From Mesorhizobium tianshanense (GTDB taxonomy: Bacteria; Pseudomonadota; Alphaproteobacteria; Rhizobiales; Rhizobiaceae), in the NCBI RefSeq assembly GCF_007830515.1, contig NZ_VLKT01000066.1, positions 1-33,440 of the forward strand: a stretch of 33,440 nucleotides of DNA, read 5' to 3'. Shown one piece after another: positions 24,322 through 32,220 of the stretch. Under the pieces are notes generated by a model. It was not told the origin of the DNA and ran no database searches. It saw nothing but the letters and a program-made list of their open reading frames with translations. Position numbers and translations under genes: made by a program. The first letter of the stretch is position 1; each line of letters opens with the position of its first letter.

Positions 24322-25296
24322 ATGAGCGACGCCAGGATGAGATTGATAGATACTGAAGCAACGGGCGCGAGCCTGCCCTATGGTGCTCTTGTCGACGCGC
24401 TTCAGAGCGGTTTTGTAACCGGCTGCACGGTACCGGTTCGGCACCATCATCGCATGGAGAAAAGCGGCGAGCCAGACGCAACACTTCTCCTTATGCCTGC
24501 TTGGTCGAAGGCGGAAGATCAGGATCAGTTCCTCGGCGTTAAGCTTGTAACCGTCGTTCCAGGAAACACTACCCGCGGGTTGCCAGGGCTGACATCAACC
24601 TACATCCTTTATGATGGGGTGACCGGGCAGCAGCTGGCGCTGATGGACGGCAATGTTATCACCTCGCGGAGGACCGTTGCCACGTCCGCTCTCGCTGCTC
24701 GCTATCTTGCCCGCGATGACGCAAAGTCGCTTCTCGTAATCGGCTCCGGACGAGTTGCCAGCCAGATACCGGATGCCTACCGCGCTGTTAGGGCAATCGA
24801 GAAAGTCTTAGTCTGGGATATAAACAATGAAGGCGCGAAAAAATTGGTTCGCTCACTGAACGACAAAGGAATTGACTCGGAGGTCGTGACTGATTTGGAG
24901 CAGTCGGTGGGCGTCGCAGACATCATTAGTGCTGCAACCCTTGCAACTAGCCCCATAATCAAGGGCGCATGGGTACGCAAGGGCACGCACATCGATCTTA
25001 TCGGCGGCTTCACTCCCAAGATGAGAGAGGCGGACGACGCGGCGTTGACTAAGGCCAGAGCATTTGTCGACACGCGTGAAGCGCTTCATGAAGCGGGAGA
25101 TCTTGTTCAACCCATTCAGAGCGGCGTTGTGGCCGAAGAGCATGTTCTTGGAACTCTTGTGGATCTTGCCAAAGGCAACCTGAACGGGCGAACCAGTACA
25201 GACGAGATCACCTATTTCAAGGCCGTTGGGTCCGCACTTGCTGACCTTGTCGCTGCCCGAATGGTCTACGAACAAATTTGCACCGAACGACAGTAA
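24322..25296 (+). CDS. Ornithine cyclodeaminase/mu-crystallin family, probable imine (ketimine) reductase
   Basis: 324 residues with the OCD/mu-crystallin fold. The substrate-binding half contains TVPVRHHHRMEK and FLGVKLVTVVPGN (active-site Lys). The nucleotide-binding half has LLVIGSGRVASQIPDAYRAV, the NAD(P)H loop. In true ornithine cyclodeaminases an essential Asp follows the GG of the HIDLIGG-type loop. Here that loop is HIDLIGGFTPKMREADD, with Phe at the Asp position, a pattern I associate with delta1-pyrroline-2-carboxylate or related ketimine reductases. ATG 24322 has AAGGAG ten bases upstream, better than 24301 or 24217. Following a DadA-type enzyme, it plausibly reduces the imine product to the L-amino acid. 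Annotation as ornithine cyclodeaminase would probably be misleading. Confidence 0.85.
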   Translation: MSDARMRLIDTEATGASLPYGALVDALQSGFVTGCTVPVRHHHRMEKSGEPDATLLLMPAWSKAEDQDQFLGVKLVTVVPGNTTRGLPGLTSTYILYDGVTGQQLALMDGNVITSRRTVATSALAARYLARDDAKSLLVIGSGRVASQIPDAYRAVRAIEKVLVWDINNEGAKKLVRSLNDKGIDSEVVTDLEQSVGVADIISAATLATSPIIKGAWVRKGTHIDLIGGFTPKMREADDAALTKARAFVDTREALHEAGDLVQPIQSGVVAEEHVLGTLVDLAKGNLNGRTSTDEITYFKAVGSALADLVAARMVYEQICTERQ

Positions 25297-25557
25297 CTAG
25301 CGCCGTCCGCTGTTGCGCAGACCATGTCGGCTTGCGCCGGGCGGCGAAGCTACCGCGCTGCCCTGTGTAAATGTCGAGATTGCCGGAGCATGGTTCCCTT
25401 GAGATAGCGCCGCGCTCGCGCCGAACGGAGGGAATTTCAAAGATGAGTATAGGAGAGAATGCGTAGCTCACGCAGCGGAACTGACGTTCACCAGACCCAT
25501 AGTCGTCCTGCTCGTCGATTGAGCACGGCGGGCGACGATCGTCACCAGGAGGTCATC

Positions 25558-25990
25558 TTGTCAGTAGCAAACCATTTTCGAGCAGTGTTTCGAAACGCAT
25601 TCATTTGGGATTCGCATGCAGGCTTTGCGCCCCATACGGATCTCGATCTTCAATTTCTGACGCGGTGGAAGGATGCCGGCGTCTCTCATGCCGCGATAAA
25701 CGTCGGCTTCGACGTGATGAGTTGGGATCAAACACCTAGTCCCTATGATTGCTGGGCCTGAGGGCGGCCCGTCATCCGATATGCAACGGTACGAGGGTTA
25801 AGCCGGCTGGCCGGCGCAGAGCCTCATGCACAGAAGACGGGCCGCCCTCAGGCCCAGCAATCTTGCACCGCGCACTACCGCCGCTGGTTGTCGGAGCATA
25901 AAGAGGATTTCGTTCTCGTCCACCAATTCGACGATCTTCGCCGCGCGAAGGCTGCTCGCCGTCAGCTTCGACCTAGCCCGTTTGATGCAC
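25558..25990 (+). pseudogene. Second M19 membrane-dipeptidase gene, disrupted 5' fragment
   Basis: A TTG at 25558, seven bases after AGGAGG, opens SVANHFRAVFRNAFIWDSHA followed by DLDLQFLTRWKDAGVSHAAI, the N-terminus of an M19-type dipeptidase (WDSHAG replaces the usual DxHxD). The frame stops at TGA 25759-25761, inside the left arm of a large inverted repeat. The same frame resumes after the right arm as TAHYRRWLSEHKEDFVLVHQ and FDDLRRAKA, then shifts to LLAVSFDLARL, matching the next M19 segment. Similarity ends near 25990, just before the IS1380 remnant, so the C-terminal two thirds are gone. It continued the plus-strand peptide locus before being broken. Confidence 0.78.
25747..25862. repeat. 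27-bp perfect inverted repeat inside the M19 pseudogene
   Basis: The arm 25747-25773 (starting GATTGCTGGGCCTGAGGGCG) is the exact reverse complement of 25836-25862, with a 62-base centre containing GCCGGCTGGCCGGC. The M19 reading frame enters the left arm and resumes just past the right arm in the same frame. The repeat is therefore an insertion, or an inverted duplication of about 27 bases of the gene itself. No transposase is encoded and no target-site duplication is evident. Confidence 0.85.
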
Positions 25991-26021
25991 AGCGATCGAC
26001 TTTCGGCGGCATGAAGGGTCA

Positions 26022-26535
26022 TTTGGTTAGCGTTGCGGTGTCCTTTTGACGAGCTTCATCGGCGCCGGGGTTGATCCGTCGTGATGGCAGGCGGGGGTTG
26101 CGGGTTGCGGTCGCTGGTCGGGGCAGGATGTCGGCAGATGGCAAGCGGATCTGAGTCTTCATCTCGACCACCCGCGCGATTGGGAGGCCAGATCCCGACC
26201 CGACGGCATCCGCATGAAGATGATTGCCGCCGGCTACGAGGACGGCAACGACGCCAACCGGCTGCGTTCCGACCCGGTCTTCAAGATGGCCCAGGACGCG
26301 CTGGCCGATCATGTCGGCCAGGCTGTGGACCATCTGGTCCGGGCTGCGCGGATCATCGATGCAGCGCGCAAGACGCTCAGCCACACGCAGCTGCTTTTCC
26401 ACCTCCGCCAGAGCGAGAACGCCGCTGTTGGACGACAGCATGCCGCCGTCGAAACGGGCGACGACGGACTTGCCGCCGACAGATGACAAACTGCTCAGCG
26501 GCAGCGTAAGATCGTTCATGGCGGATGTGGTCTCC
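26022..26535 (-). pseudogene. IS1380 remnant with internal deletion and inversion
   Basis: The minus strand from ATG 26519 reads MNDLTLPLSSLSSVGGKSVV up to MVHSLADMIG, closely matching the first 73 residues of the intact IS1380 transposase at 9-1349. The following 95 bases (26209-26303) match positions 226-320 of the intact copy but in the opposite orientation (plus strand, KMIAAGYEDGNDANRLRSDP). Then minus-strand orientation returns with SGRDLASQ, and the sequence jumps directly to ARVVEMKTQIRL near the C-terminus, omitting about 290 residues. The remnant's non-coding tail runs to about 26022. It has removed the end of the M19 pseudogene. Confidence 0.85.
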
Positions 26536-26973
26536 GGGAAATGATTCGGATCGGCTTTAGTAACAAAATCCTACGTCAATTCAATGGCTTGCACCACTTC
26601 CGCCAACCCACCATGAATTTTCCAGGCTAGGAACTCGCCCCTCAAGCCGCTGCACGAAAGGTGCCGCCGGAACAGTACGTTGCACCGTAAGCAGGCTCTG
26701 TTGTTACGGGCGGGCGTCTATAGCTACAGGCATGTTAGTGTTATCCATGTTCAAGGCCTCCTTTGAACGGTCAGTGATCTTGCTGGGCGTACCCTTGGTA
26801 TACGGCCCACACTCTGAGTCCGCGCGATCTTGAGGGGATGACGGCTAAGCAGCATTGCGGTCGATCACATTGCCATCGTGACGATTCGGCAATGCCGCCG
26901 CTCCTCGTCACTTCGAGTTCCCGCGCAATCTTGCAGCAGAGCCCGGGAAGAAAATTAGCCTCAATGAGGCCAC
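26536..26973. other. Intergenic region without recognisable gene
   Basis: About 440 bases between the IS1380 remnant and the 3' end of the hydantoinase B gene. No open frame of credible length or composition, no tRNA and no clear terminator was seen. It may contain the original IS1380 left end and other insertion debris. Confidence 0.4.
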
Positions 26974-28635
26974 CTACTCAATTCCATACACCCCCCGCGC
27001 GCGCTCGCGCGTGATAAGACCGTTCTTGATATCCTCCTCGACTGCTGCACGGTTACGCTGCTTTGGATCCCCATACCCGCCGCCGCTGCCGGTCACGACG
27101 CGGATCACGTCGTCGGTGTGCGTAACATGTCCCGAGACGAAGGCGAAGCGCTCGCTGGTGCCGTCCTTGCGGATGAACCGGACATAGTTGGGCGAGCCCT
27201 CCCGGCCGCCATTTAGCGCCCAGGGTGGGAACTTCGAGCGCGTATAGACGACGGTGAGAAAGCCATTGTCGGCACGGACGCGGTAATCCATTACGATCCC
27301 ACGGCCGCCGACATATTTGCCCTCACCGCCCGGCTCCAGATTGAGCTCCATTCGGTCCACGTAGAGACCATTGCGTGCCTCGTTGATTTCTGCCGGACAG
27401 TTGTAGGTTTCTCCGTGGAAGCTCGAGAAGATGCCGGTATTGCCATCGCGGCCGTGGCCTGCACCCCAACCGCCCAGTTGCGGTTCGATGATAGTGTATT
27501 GACGGCCCGTGTCGGGGTGGATACCGCCGATAAAGGTCCCGCAGAGCGAGCCAAAATGTCCAGCCGCCAGCCGCTCGGGCATATGCGGCGCTAGGCAGCG
27601 CCATATTAGATCCTTTATCCGCAGCTCGACCTCGTAATAAAAGCCGAGCGGCGCCGGCTCCCTGGCATGAAAGACCGAGCCCTCGCGTGTCAGCAGCCGA
27701 ATCGGTCGGAAGGAGCCTTCGTTTGCCGGCGAATTGGGATCGACCAGCGACTTGAATAGCATCTGCGTGCAGACCATAACCCCGTCGCGGCTGCTATTCA
27801 CCGGGTTAGTCGATTGGTCTGGGTTGTCTCGCAGGTCGAGCACGAATTCGGCATCGGAGATCGTAATCTTCACGTTGAAGATACGTCCGTCATCCTGCTC
27901 TTCGGAAAGCTCGAATGCGCCCTTCGGCAGCCTCGCGAGCTCTGCGAGCGAGACCTGTTCGCCGACATCCATGGAGTAGGACATGGCGTTCTCGAACGTC
28001 TCGACACCGTACTTCTCGGCGAGCTCCTGCAGGCGCTTAGCCCCAATGCGCACTGAGGCGATTGCTGCCCATACATCGCCTTCCAGCACGTCAGGCATGC
28101 GCGAATTCACTTTGATGATCTCCATCACGGAGTGGATGGGTTCGCCCTTCGAAATTATCTGGACAGCTGGGAGCCGCAGCCCCTCCTGGAAGATCTCGGT
28201 TGCTTCGCCGGTGAGCGAACCCGGCGCTATGCCCCCGACATCTGAGTTGTGGGCAATATTGGCCGTCCAAGCGATGATGCGTCCGCCCGCGAAGACAGGC
28301 ATCGCGACCACGATATCATTCAGATGCGTGACGCCGCCGTAGTAAGGATCGTTAGTTGCGAACACATCACCTGGCTCGATCTCGCCCTGCCTGCCGAACT
28401 TTTTCGCGATCACCTTCACGGCTTTGTCCAGCACCCCGACGAAAGCCGGGATACCTGCGCCCGACGAGGCGAGCGCGCCTTCCGCATCGGTGATGCCGGT
28501 GCCCATGTCGAGCACCTCGTAAATGATCGAGCTCATCGCAGTTTTTTTCATGACCGCGAACATCTCGTCGGCGGTTGCCCGCAGCGAATTCTGGATGATT
28601 TCCAGCGTGATCGGGTCGTCGGTCCTTGTCGCCAT
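26974..28635 (-). CDS. hyuB: Hydantoinase B / oxoprolinase beta-type subunit
   Basis: 553 residues of the HyuB (hydantoinase_B) family: ITLEIIQNSLRATADEMFAV and MKKTAMSSIIYEVLDMGTGI near the N-terminus, GDVFATNDPYYGGVTHLNDI (about 105), then the Gly-rich GGWGAGHGRDGNTG and VTGSGGGYGDP at the C-terminus. With HyuA it makes an ATP-dependent amidohydrolase that opens cyclic amides such as hydantoins, N-methylhydantoin or 5-oxoproline. The start at 28635 follows GGGAGAGGACA and lies ten bases after the HyuA stop; the longer open frame upstream overlaps hyuA and is not credible. Which lactam or imide is used cannot be told from sequence; acetophenone and acetone carboxylases are related. Confidence 0.9.
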   Translation of the reverse strand: MATRTDDPITLEIIQNSLRATADEMFAVMKKTAMSSIIYEVLDMGTGITDAEGALASSGAGIPAFVGVLDKAVKVIAKKFGRQGEIEPGDVFATNDPYYGGVTHLNDIVVAMPVFAGGRIIAWTANIAHNSDVGGIAPGSLTGEATEIFQEGLRLPAVQIISKGEPIHSVMEIIKVNSRMPDVLEGDVWAAIASVRIGAKRLQELAEKYGVETFENAMSYSMDVGEQVSLAELARLPKGAFELSEEQDDGRIFNVKITISDAEFVLDLRDNPDQSTNPVNSSRDGVMVCTQMLFKSLVDPNSPANEGSFRPIRLLTREGSVFHAREPAPLGFYYEVELRIKDLIWRCLAPHMPERLAAGHFGSLCGTFIGGIHPDTGRQYTIIEPQLGGWGAGHGRDGNTGIFSSFHGETYNCPAEINEARNGLYVDRMELNLEPGGEGKYVGGRGIVMDYRVRADNGFLTVVYTRSKFPPWALNGGREGSPNYVRFIRKDGTSERFAFVSGHVTHTDDVIRVVTGSGGGYGDPKQRNRAAVEEDIKNGLITRERARGVYGIE

Positions 28636-28645
28636 TGTCCTCTCC

Positions 28646-30721
28646 CTACCCCACCAGATGGATGTAGATGTTGCCGTAGCCGTCGACGTGGACCCGGTTG
28701 CCCGGATGGACGAGCACGGTGCTGCCCAAATCCTCCACGATCGCCGGGCCACTGAAGGTCATGCCCGGCTCGAGCTTGCTGCCGTCATAGATCGCCGCCT
28801 TGTGAATGCCCTCAAGCGCGTAATCGACATTGCGGTAGCCCTTGAGTGCATCTTCCGCCGTCGCTCCGGTGGAAGCACGATTCCGCATGGTGGGCTTACT
28901 GACCTCGGCAGAGGCCACCAGATGGATGCCGACCATTTCGACCGGCGCACTGAGCCGATAGGTGTATTCACGCTGATAAATCTCGTGGAAGGATGCCTCG
29001 ATCTCAGCGAGCTGCTCGTCAATGATTTGGCCCGCGGCGACCAGCACCTCGGTGGTATGTTCCTGGTTCCGGTAGCGGAACTTGCCGTAGCGCAGAAACC
29101 GGATCCTGCCTGCCTCGATGCCTTCGGCTGCAAACTGTCTGCGGGTTTGCTCCTCCGCTTCGGCGAAGGCCTGCTCGATACCGGCTGCAGCGCCCGGCTT
29201 CAAATCGATGAGCCGCGTCACGAAATAGTCGCGCCGCAGGTCCGACATCATCATGCCCCAGGCCGAGAAGACGGCAGCGGCGGCCGGCACGACAACCTTC
29301 CGCACGCCGAGCTCGGCTGCAAGCGCCACCGCGTGCATGGCGCCGCCGCCCCCGAAGGCGACGACCGTGAAGTCGCGCGGGTCATAGCCACGGTTGACCG
29401 AGACTAGCTTCAAGGCATTGACCATATTGTTGTTGGCAATGCGGATGATGCCGCGCGCCGCCTCGTCAGCGTCCACGCCGAGCTTCTGGCCCACGGCTTC
29501 GATCGCCACCTTCGCGGCGCCCATGTCAGCGACGACTTCGCCGCCACAGAAATAATCCTTGTTGATGCGGCCGAGCCAGAGATTGGCGTCGGTTGTGGTC
29601 GCCTGCGTGCCACCCCGTCCGTAAGCCGTGGGACCTGGTACGGCGCCGGCTGATTGGGGGCCAACATGCAGCTTGCCGAAATCATCGACCCAGGCGATGG
29701 AACCGCCGCCATTGCCGATCTCGACCAGGTCGACCACCGGCACCATGATCGGATAGCCCGCTGAGGTGCTATCGCGCTCGATCCAGTAGTCGGTCTTGAT
29801 CTTTACCTCACCGTTCTCGATCAACGAGCACTTCGCCGTCGTCCCCCCGATGTCGAGCGCGAGCACGTTCGCCTCTCCGATTAGCTTGCCGAGCTCGGCT
29901 GCGCCCAAGACGCCAGAGGCAGGCCCCGATTCGACCATTGTGATCGGAATTTTCAAGACCGACTCAAGTGAATCCACGCCGCAGTTGGATTGCATAATGT
30001 AGGGGCTCTTTCTGAAACCTTTCTCCCTCAACCCCGCGAGCAGCCCCGAGAGGTAGCGCTCGGAGACCGGCTGCACGTGGGCCGACAGCACTGCCGTGTT
30101 GGTACGCTCATATTCGCGCCATTCGCGTGTAATCTGGTGCGAGGACACGACCGAGACGCCTGGCCAGAGCCGCTGCACCTCAGCGAGTGCGGCCTTTTCA
30201 TGGCTGGTGTCCGCATAGGAATGGAGAAAGCAGATTGCGATAGCTTCAACGCATTCCGTCTTGAAATCCTCGATGATTGCCGGAAGGCCGAAGAGGTCGA
30301 GCGGCTTCAGCTCCTCGCCCTTGTAGGATATGCGGCCCGGCAGTTCGCGGCGCAGGTAACGCGGAACGAAGGGTTTCGGCTTCTGGTAGTGCAGGTTGAA
30401 GAAGTCGGGACGGTTGCCACGCGCGATCTCGAGCGTATCGCGGAAGCCCTCTGTAGTGATGAGCCCGACCTTGGCACCTTTTCGCTCCGTTAGCGCGTTG
30501 ATAACGACGGTGGTGCCGTGGGCAAGGAAGTCGACCGAACTTGGGTCAACGCCACCCTTTTCGAGGACATTCAGCACACCCTTCTCGAAATTGGGCGGGG
30601 TGGTATCGGATTTCGCCGTGATGACGCGGGCCTCGCCCGTCGAATGATCAGTCTCGAAGCAAACGAGATCGGTGAAAGTGCCGCCGACATCCGTCGCGAC
30701 GCGGATCGTTTTATCGGTCAT
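28646..30721 (-). CDS. hyuA: Hydantoinase A / oxoprolinase alpha-type subunit
   Basis: 691 residues of the HyuA (hydantoinase_A with Hydant_A_N) family, an ASKHA-fold ATPase. The phosphate-binding loop RVATDVGGTFTDLV starts at about residue 8, with VDFLAHGTTVVINALTERKG (about 63), VLALDIGGTTAKCSLIENGE (about 287) and GNGGGSIAWVD as further nucleotide-site motifs. The C-terminus carries SGPAIVEDLGSTVLVHPG. It probably activates the cyclic amide by phosphorylation. The ATG at 30721 has GAGGGAGG six bases upstream. It begins the hyuA-hyuB pair and is separated by about 280 gene-free bases from the kinase-like gene upstream, which probably hold its own promoter. The long plus-strand frame at 28523-29407 is its antisense shadow. 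Confidence 0.92.
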   Translation of the reverse strand: MTDKTIRVATDVGGTFTDLVCFETDHSTGEARVITAKSDTTPPNFEKGVLNVLEKGGVDPSSVDFLAHGTTVVINALTERKGAKVGLITTEGFRDTLEIARGNRPDFFNLHYQKPKPFVPRYLRRELPGRISYKGEELKPLDLFGLPAIIEDFKTECVEAIAICFLHSYADTSHEKAALAEVQRLWPGVSVVSSHQITREWREYERTNTAVLSAHVQPVSERYLSGLLAGLREKGFRKSPYIMQSNCGVDSLESVLKIPITMVESGPASGVLGAAELGKLIGEANVLALDIGGTTAKCSLIENGEVKIKTDYWIERDSTSAGYPIMVPVVDLVEIGNGGGSIAWVDDFGKLHVGPQSAGAVPGPTAYGRGGTQATTTDANLWLGRINKDYFCGGEVVADMGAAKVAIEAVGQKLGVDADEAARGIIRIANNNMVNALKLVSVNRGYDPRDFTVVAFGGGGAMHAVALAAELGVRKVVVPAAAAVFSAWGMMMSDLRRDYFVTRLIDLKPGAAAGIEQAFAEAEEQTRRQFAAEGIEAGRIRFLRYGKFRYRNQEHTTEVLVAAGQIIDEQLAEIEASFHEIYQREYTYRLSAPVEMVGIHLVASAEVSKPTMRNRASTGATAEDALKGYRNVDYALEGIHKAAIYDGSKLEPGMTFSGPAIVEDLGSTVLVHPGNRVHVDGYGNIYIHLVG

Positions 30722-30999
30722 CAACGGCCTCCCTCGGCGTTCAACGAAGAGAAATCAGGCATTGTCATTGGCTCTCTCCATGAGCCGGTTGCGTAACTAC
30801 GCCTCCTGGGCGGTGATGACCGGAACTGCGCCGACGAGCCGGCGAGTACTGTAGGTTGACGAACACTTTCGCGGTCAAATTGAGCTCAACAAGCCTACCC
30901 TTCTCGAACACAATGACTCAGTCAAACCTCGACCGCACTTGGCGAGAAAGCAGCCGTGCCAGAGAAGAGCTTCATGAAGTCAATACCCAGCCACGGCGC

Positions 31000-31887
31000 T
31001 TAGGTCTGCGACAAACAGTAGGCACGGTCGCCGCGGGGAACACTCCCTCTGGTGGGCTTAACAAACCACGTTGATGGCCCACCATTCTCGATGGCGGCGA
31101 GAGGGTGAGGCTTGTGTCCTTTCGCAATGACCAGTTCGCAGCCCGCGTCCATGGCGATTCTTGCTGCCATCAACTTTGTCACCATGCCACCCGAACCGTG
31201 GCGAGCAGGGGAATGACCGGCCATGGCCTCAATCTCGGAGTCAATGCATCGCACCTCAGTGACCCGACGAGCCAAAGGGTTGTCGTGAGGATCTTCTGTA
31301 AAAAGGCCATCTACATTGGAAAGAAGAACGACGACGTCGGCGTTTACCATCTGCGCGACCCGTGCCGCCAGCCGATCATTGTCGCCAAGACAGATCTCGG
31401 CCGTTGCGGTCGTGTCGTTCTCGTTGATAACGGGTACGGCGCCAACTTTGAGAAGTTGTTGAAGGGTTGAAGCCGCATTGAGGCGGCGATGCTGGTTGTC
31501 TATATCTTCGCCGGTCAATAGCACTTGCCCCAGGCCAAACCCGTGGCGTTTCAAACTCTGCTCATAAGCTAGCATGAGTCGAACCTGACCAATCGCAGCG
31601 GCCGCTTGCCTCTCCTCAATTCGCAGAGATCTGTCCAACCGGTTGAGGTGACATGATCCCAGTGCGACAGCACCAGAGGTGACGATGATCACCTGCTGCC
31701 CGCGTGCGAAAAATCGGACGACATCCTCTATCAGCGTTTCAAGCCAAGGACCGCGTATCTCTCCGGTCTCCGTATCTGCAATCAGTGCTGAGCCAATTTT
31801 CACGATTAGCCGGCGAGCCGAAAGCAATTTGATCCCGATCGTTGCTGCTGCCATTGCTTCGGTAGAAGTGAAGTCATTCACTAACAT
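31000..31887 (-). CDS. Glutamate-5-kinase-like protein without PUA domain
   Basis: 295 residues of the amino-acid-kinase family, closest by motif to glutamate 5-kinase (ProB), which phosphorylates glutamate in proline synthesis. Motifs: LIVKIGSALI (about 27), VIIVTSGAVALG (about 65), AAAAIGQVRLMLAYEQSL, GAVPVINENDTTAT (about 145), CLGDNDRLAARVAQ, NADVVVLLSNVDGLFTEDP (about 180) and HGSGGMVTKLMAARIAMDAG. All expected active-site segments are present. The protein ends shortly after STWF, where ProB would run into the linker and C-terminal PUA domain, so it is kinase-only. Its ATG (31887) overlaps the stop of the preceding small gene and has AAGGA just upstream, implying coupling. Its place in an ATP-grasp operon suggests a specialised acyl-phosphate-forming role rather than ordinary proline synthesis. 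Confidence 0.85.
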   Translation of the reverse strand: MLVNDFTSTEAMAAATIGIKLLSARRLIVKIGSALIADTETGEIRGPWLETLIEDVVRFFARGQQVIIVTSGAVALGSCHLNRLDRSLRIEERQAAAAIGQVRLMLAYEQSLKRHGFGLGQVLLTGEDIDNQHRRLNAASTLQQLLKVGAVPVINENDTTATAEICLGDNDRLAARVAQMVNADVVVLLSNVDGLFTEDPHDNPLARRVTEVRCIDSEIEAMAGHSPARHGSGGMVTKLMAARIAMDAGCELVIAKGHKPHPLAAIENGGPSTWFVKPTRGSVPRGDRAYCLSQT

Positions 31888-32147
31888 TTCGTCCTTGTAA
31901 ATTCATTGTACATTAGCTTCATCTTCCATGTCGTAGCAAGTATCAAATTATCACGTTTCCATATATCACGACCCCCGCTGGCTTCATGATTTCTATCTAA
32001 GCCGTGCATCCTATTCCGAAGAATTGACTTAATATCCCAGTCCGTTTTCCGTCCAACAGTGATATGCATAAACGGGTCATCCAGAAAACTATCGTTCGCA
32101 ATGCGCTCACTGTCTTCAATAGAATGCAGAATCGAGATAAGCGTCAT
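31881..32147 (-). CDS. Small protein of unknown function between ATP-grasp and kinase genes
   Basis: 88 residues from ATG 32147, which has an AGCAGG-type site about eight bases upstream; a GTG at 32204 would give 107 residues and start only 16 bases after the ATP-grasp stop. The sequence (LISILHSIEDSERIANDSFL, then DDPFMHITVGRKTDWD) has no signal peptide, transmembrane helix or family that I recognise. It is rich in Asp, Arg and Lys and ends EFTRTKC. Its stop is overlapped by the kinase start, and it lies tightly behind the ATP-grasp gene, so it is probably a real gene in a three-gene operon. A small partner or carrier is possible, but there is no DSL phosphopantetheine motif. Confidence 0.55.
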   Translation of the reverse strand: MTLISILHSIEDSERIANDSFLDDPFMHITVGRKTDWDIKSILRNRMHGLDRNHEASGGRDIWKRDNLILATTWKMKLMYNEFTRTKC

Positions 32148-32220
32148 TTTCGACCTGCTGCTCTCTCGTGCCCTCAATTTGCACCAATGTTCGGTGACGA
32201 TCACCTCTTATGTGGCGCAC

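Noticed and set aside
26019..26519. 166-residue apparent IS1380 protein on the minus strand
   Set aside because: It is an artefact of an internal inversion and deletion that happens to keep the frame open; annotated as a pseudogene instead.
28523..29407. 294-residue plus-strand frame over the hyuA-hyuB junction
   Set aside because: Antisense shadow of HyuA/HyuB with no recognisable domain.
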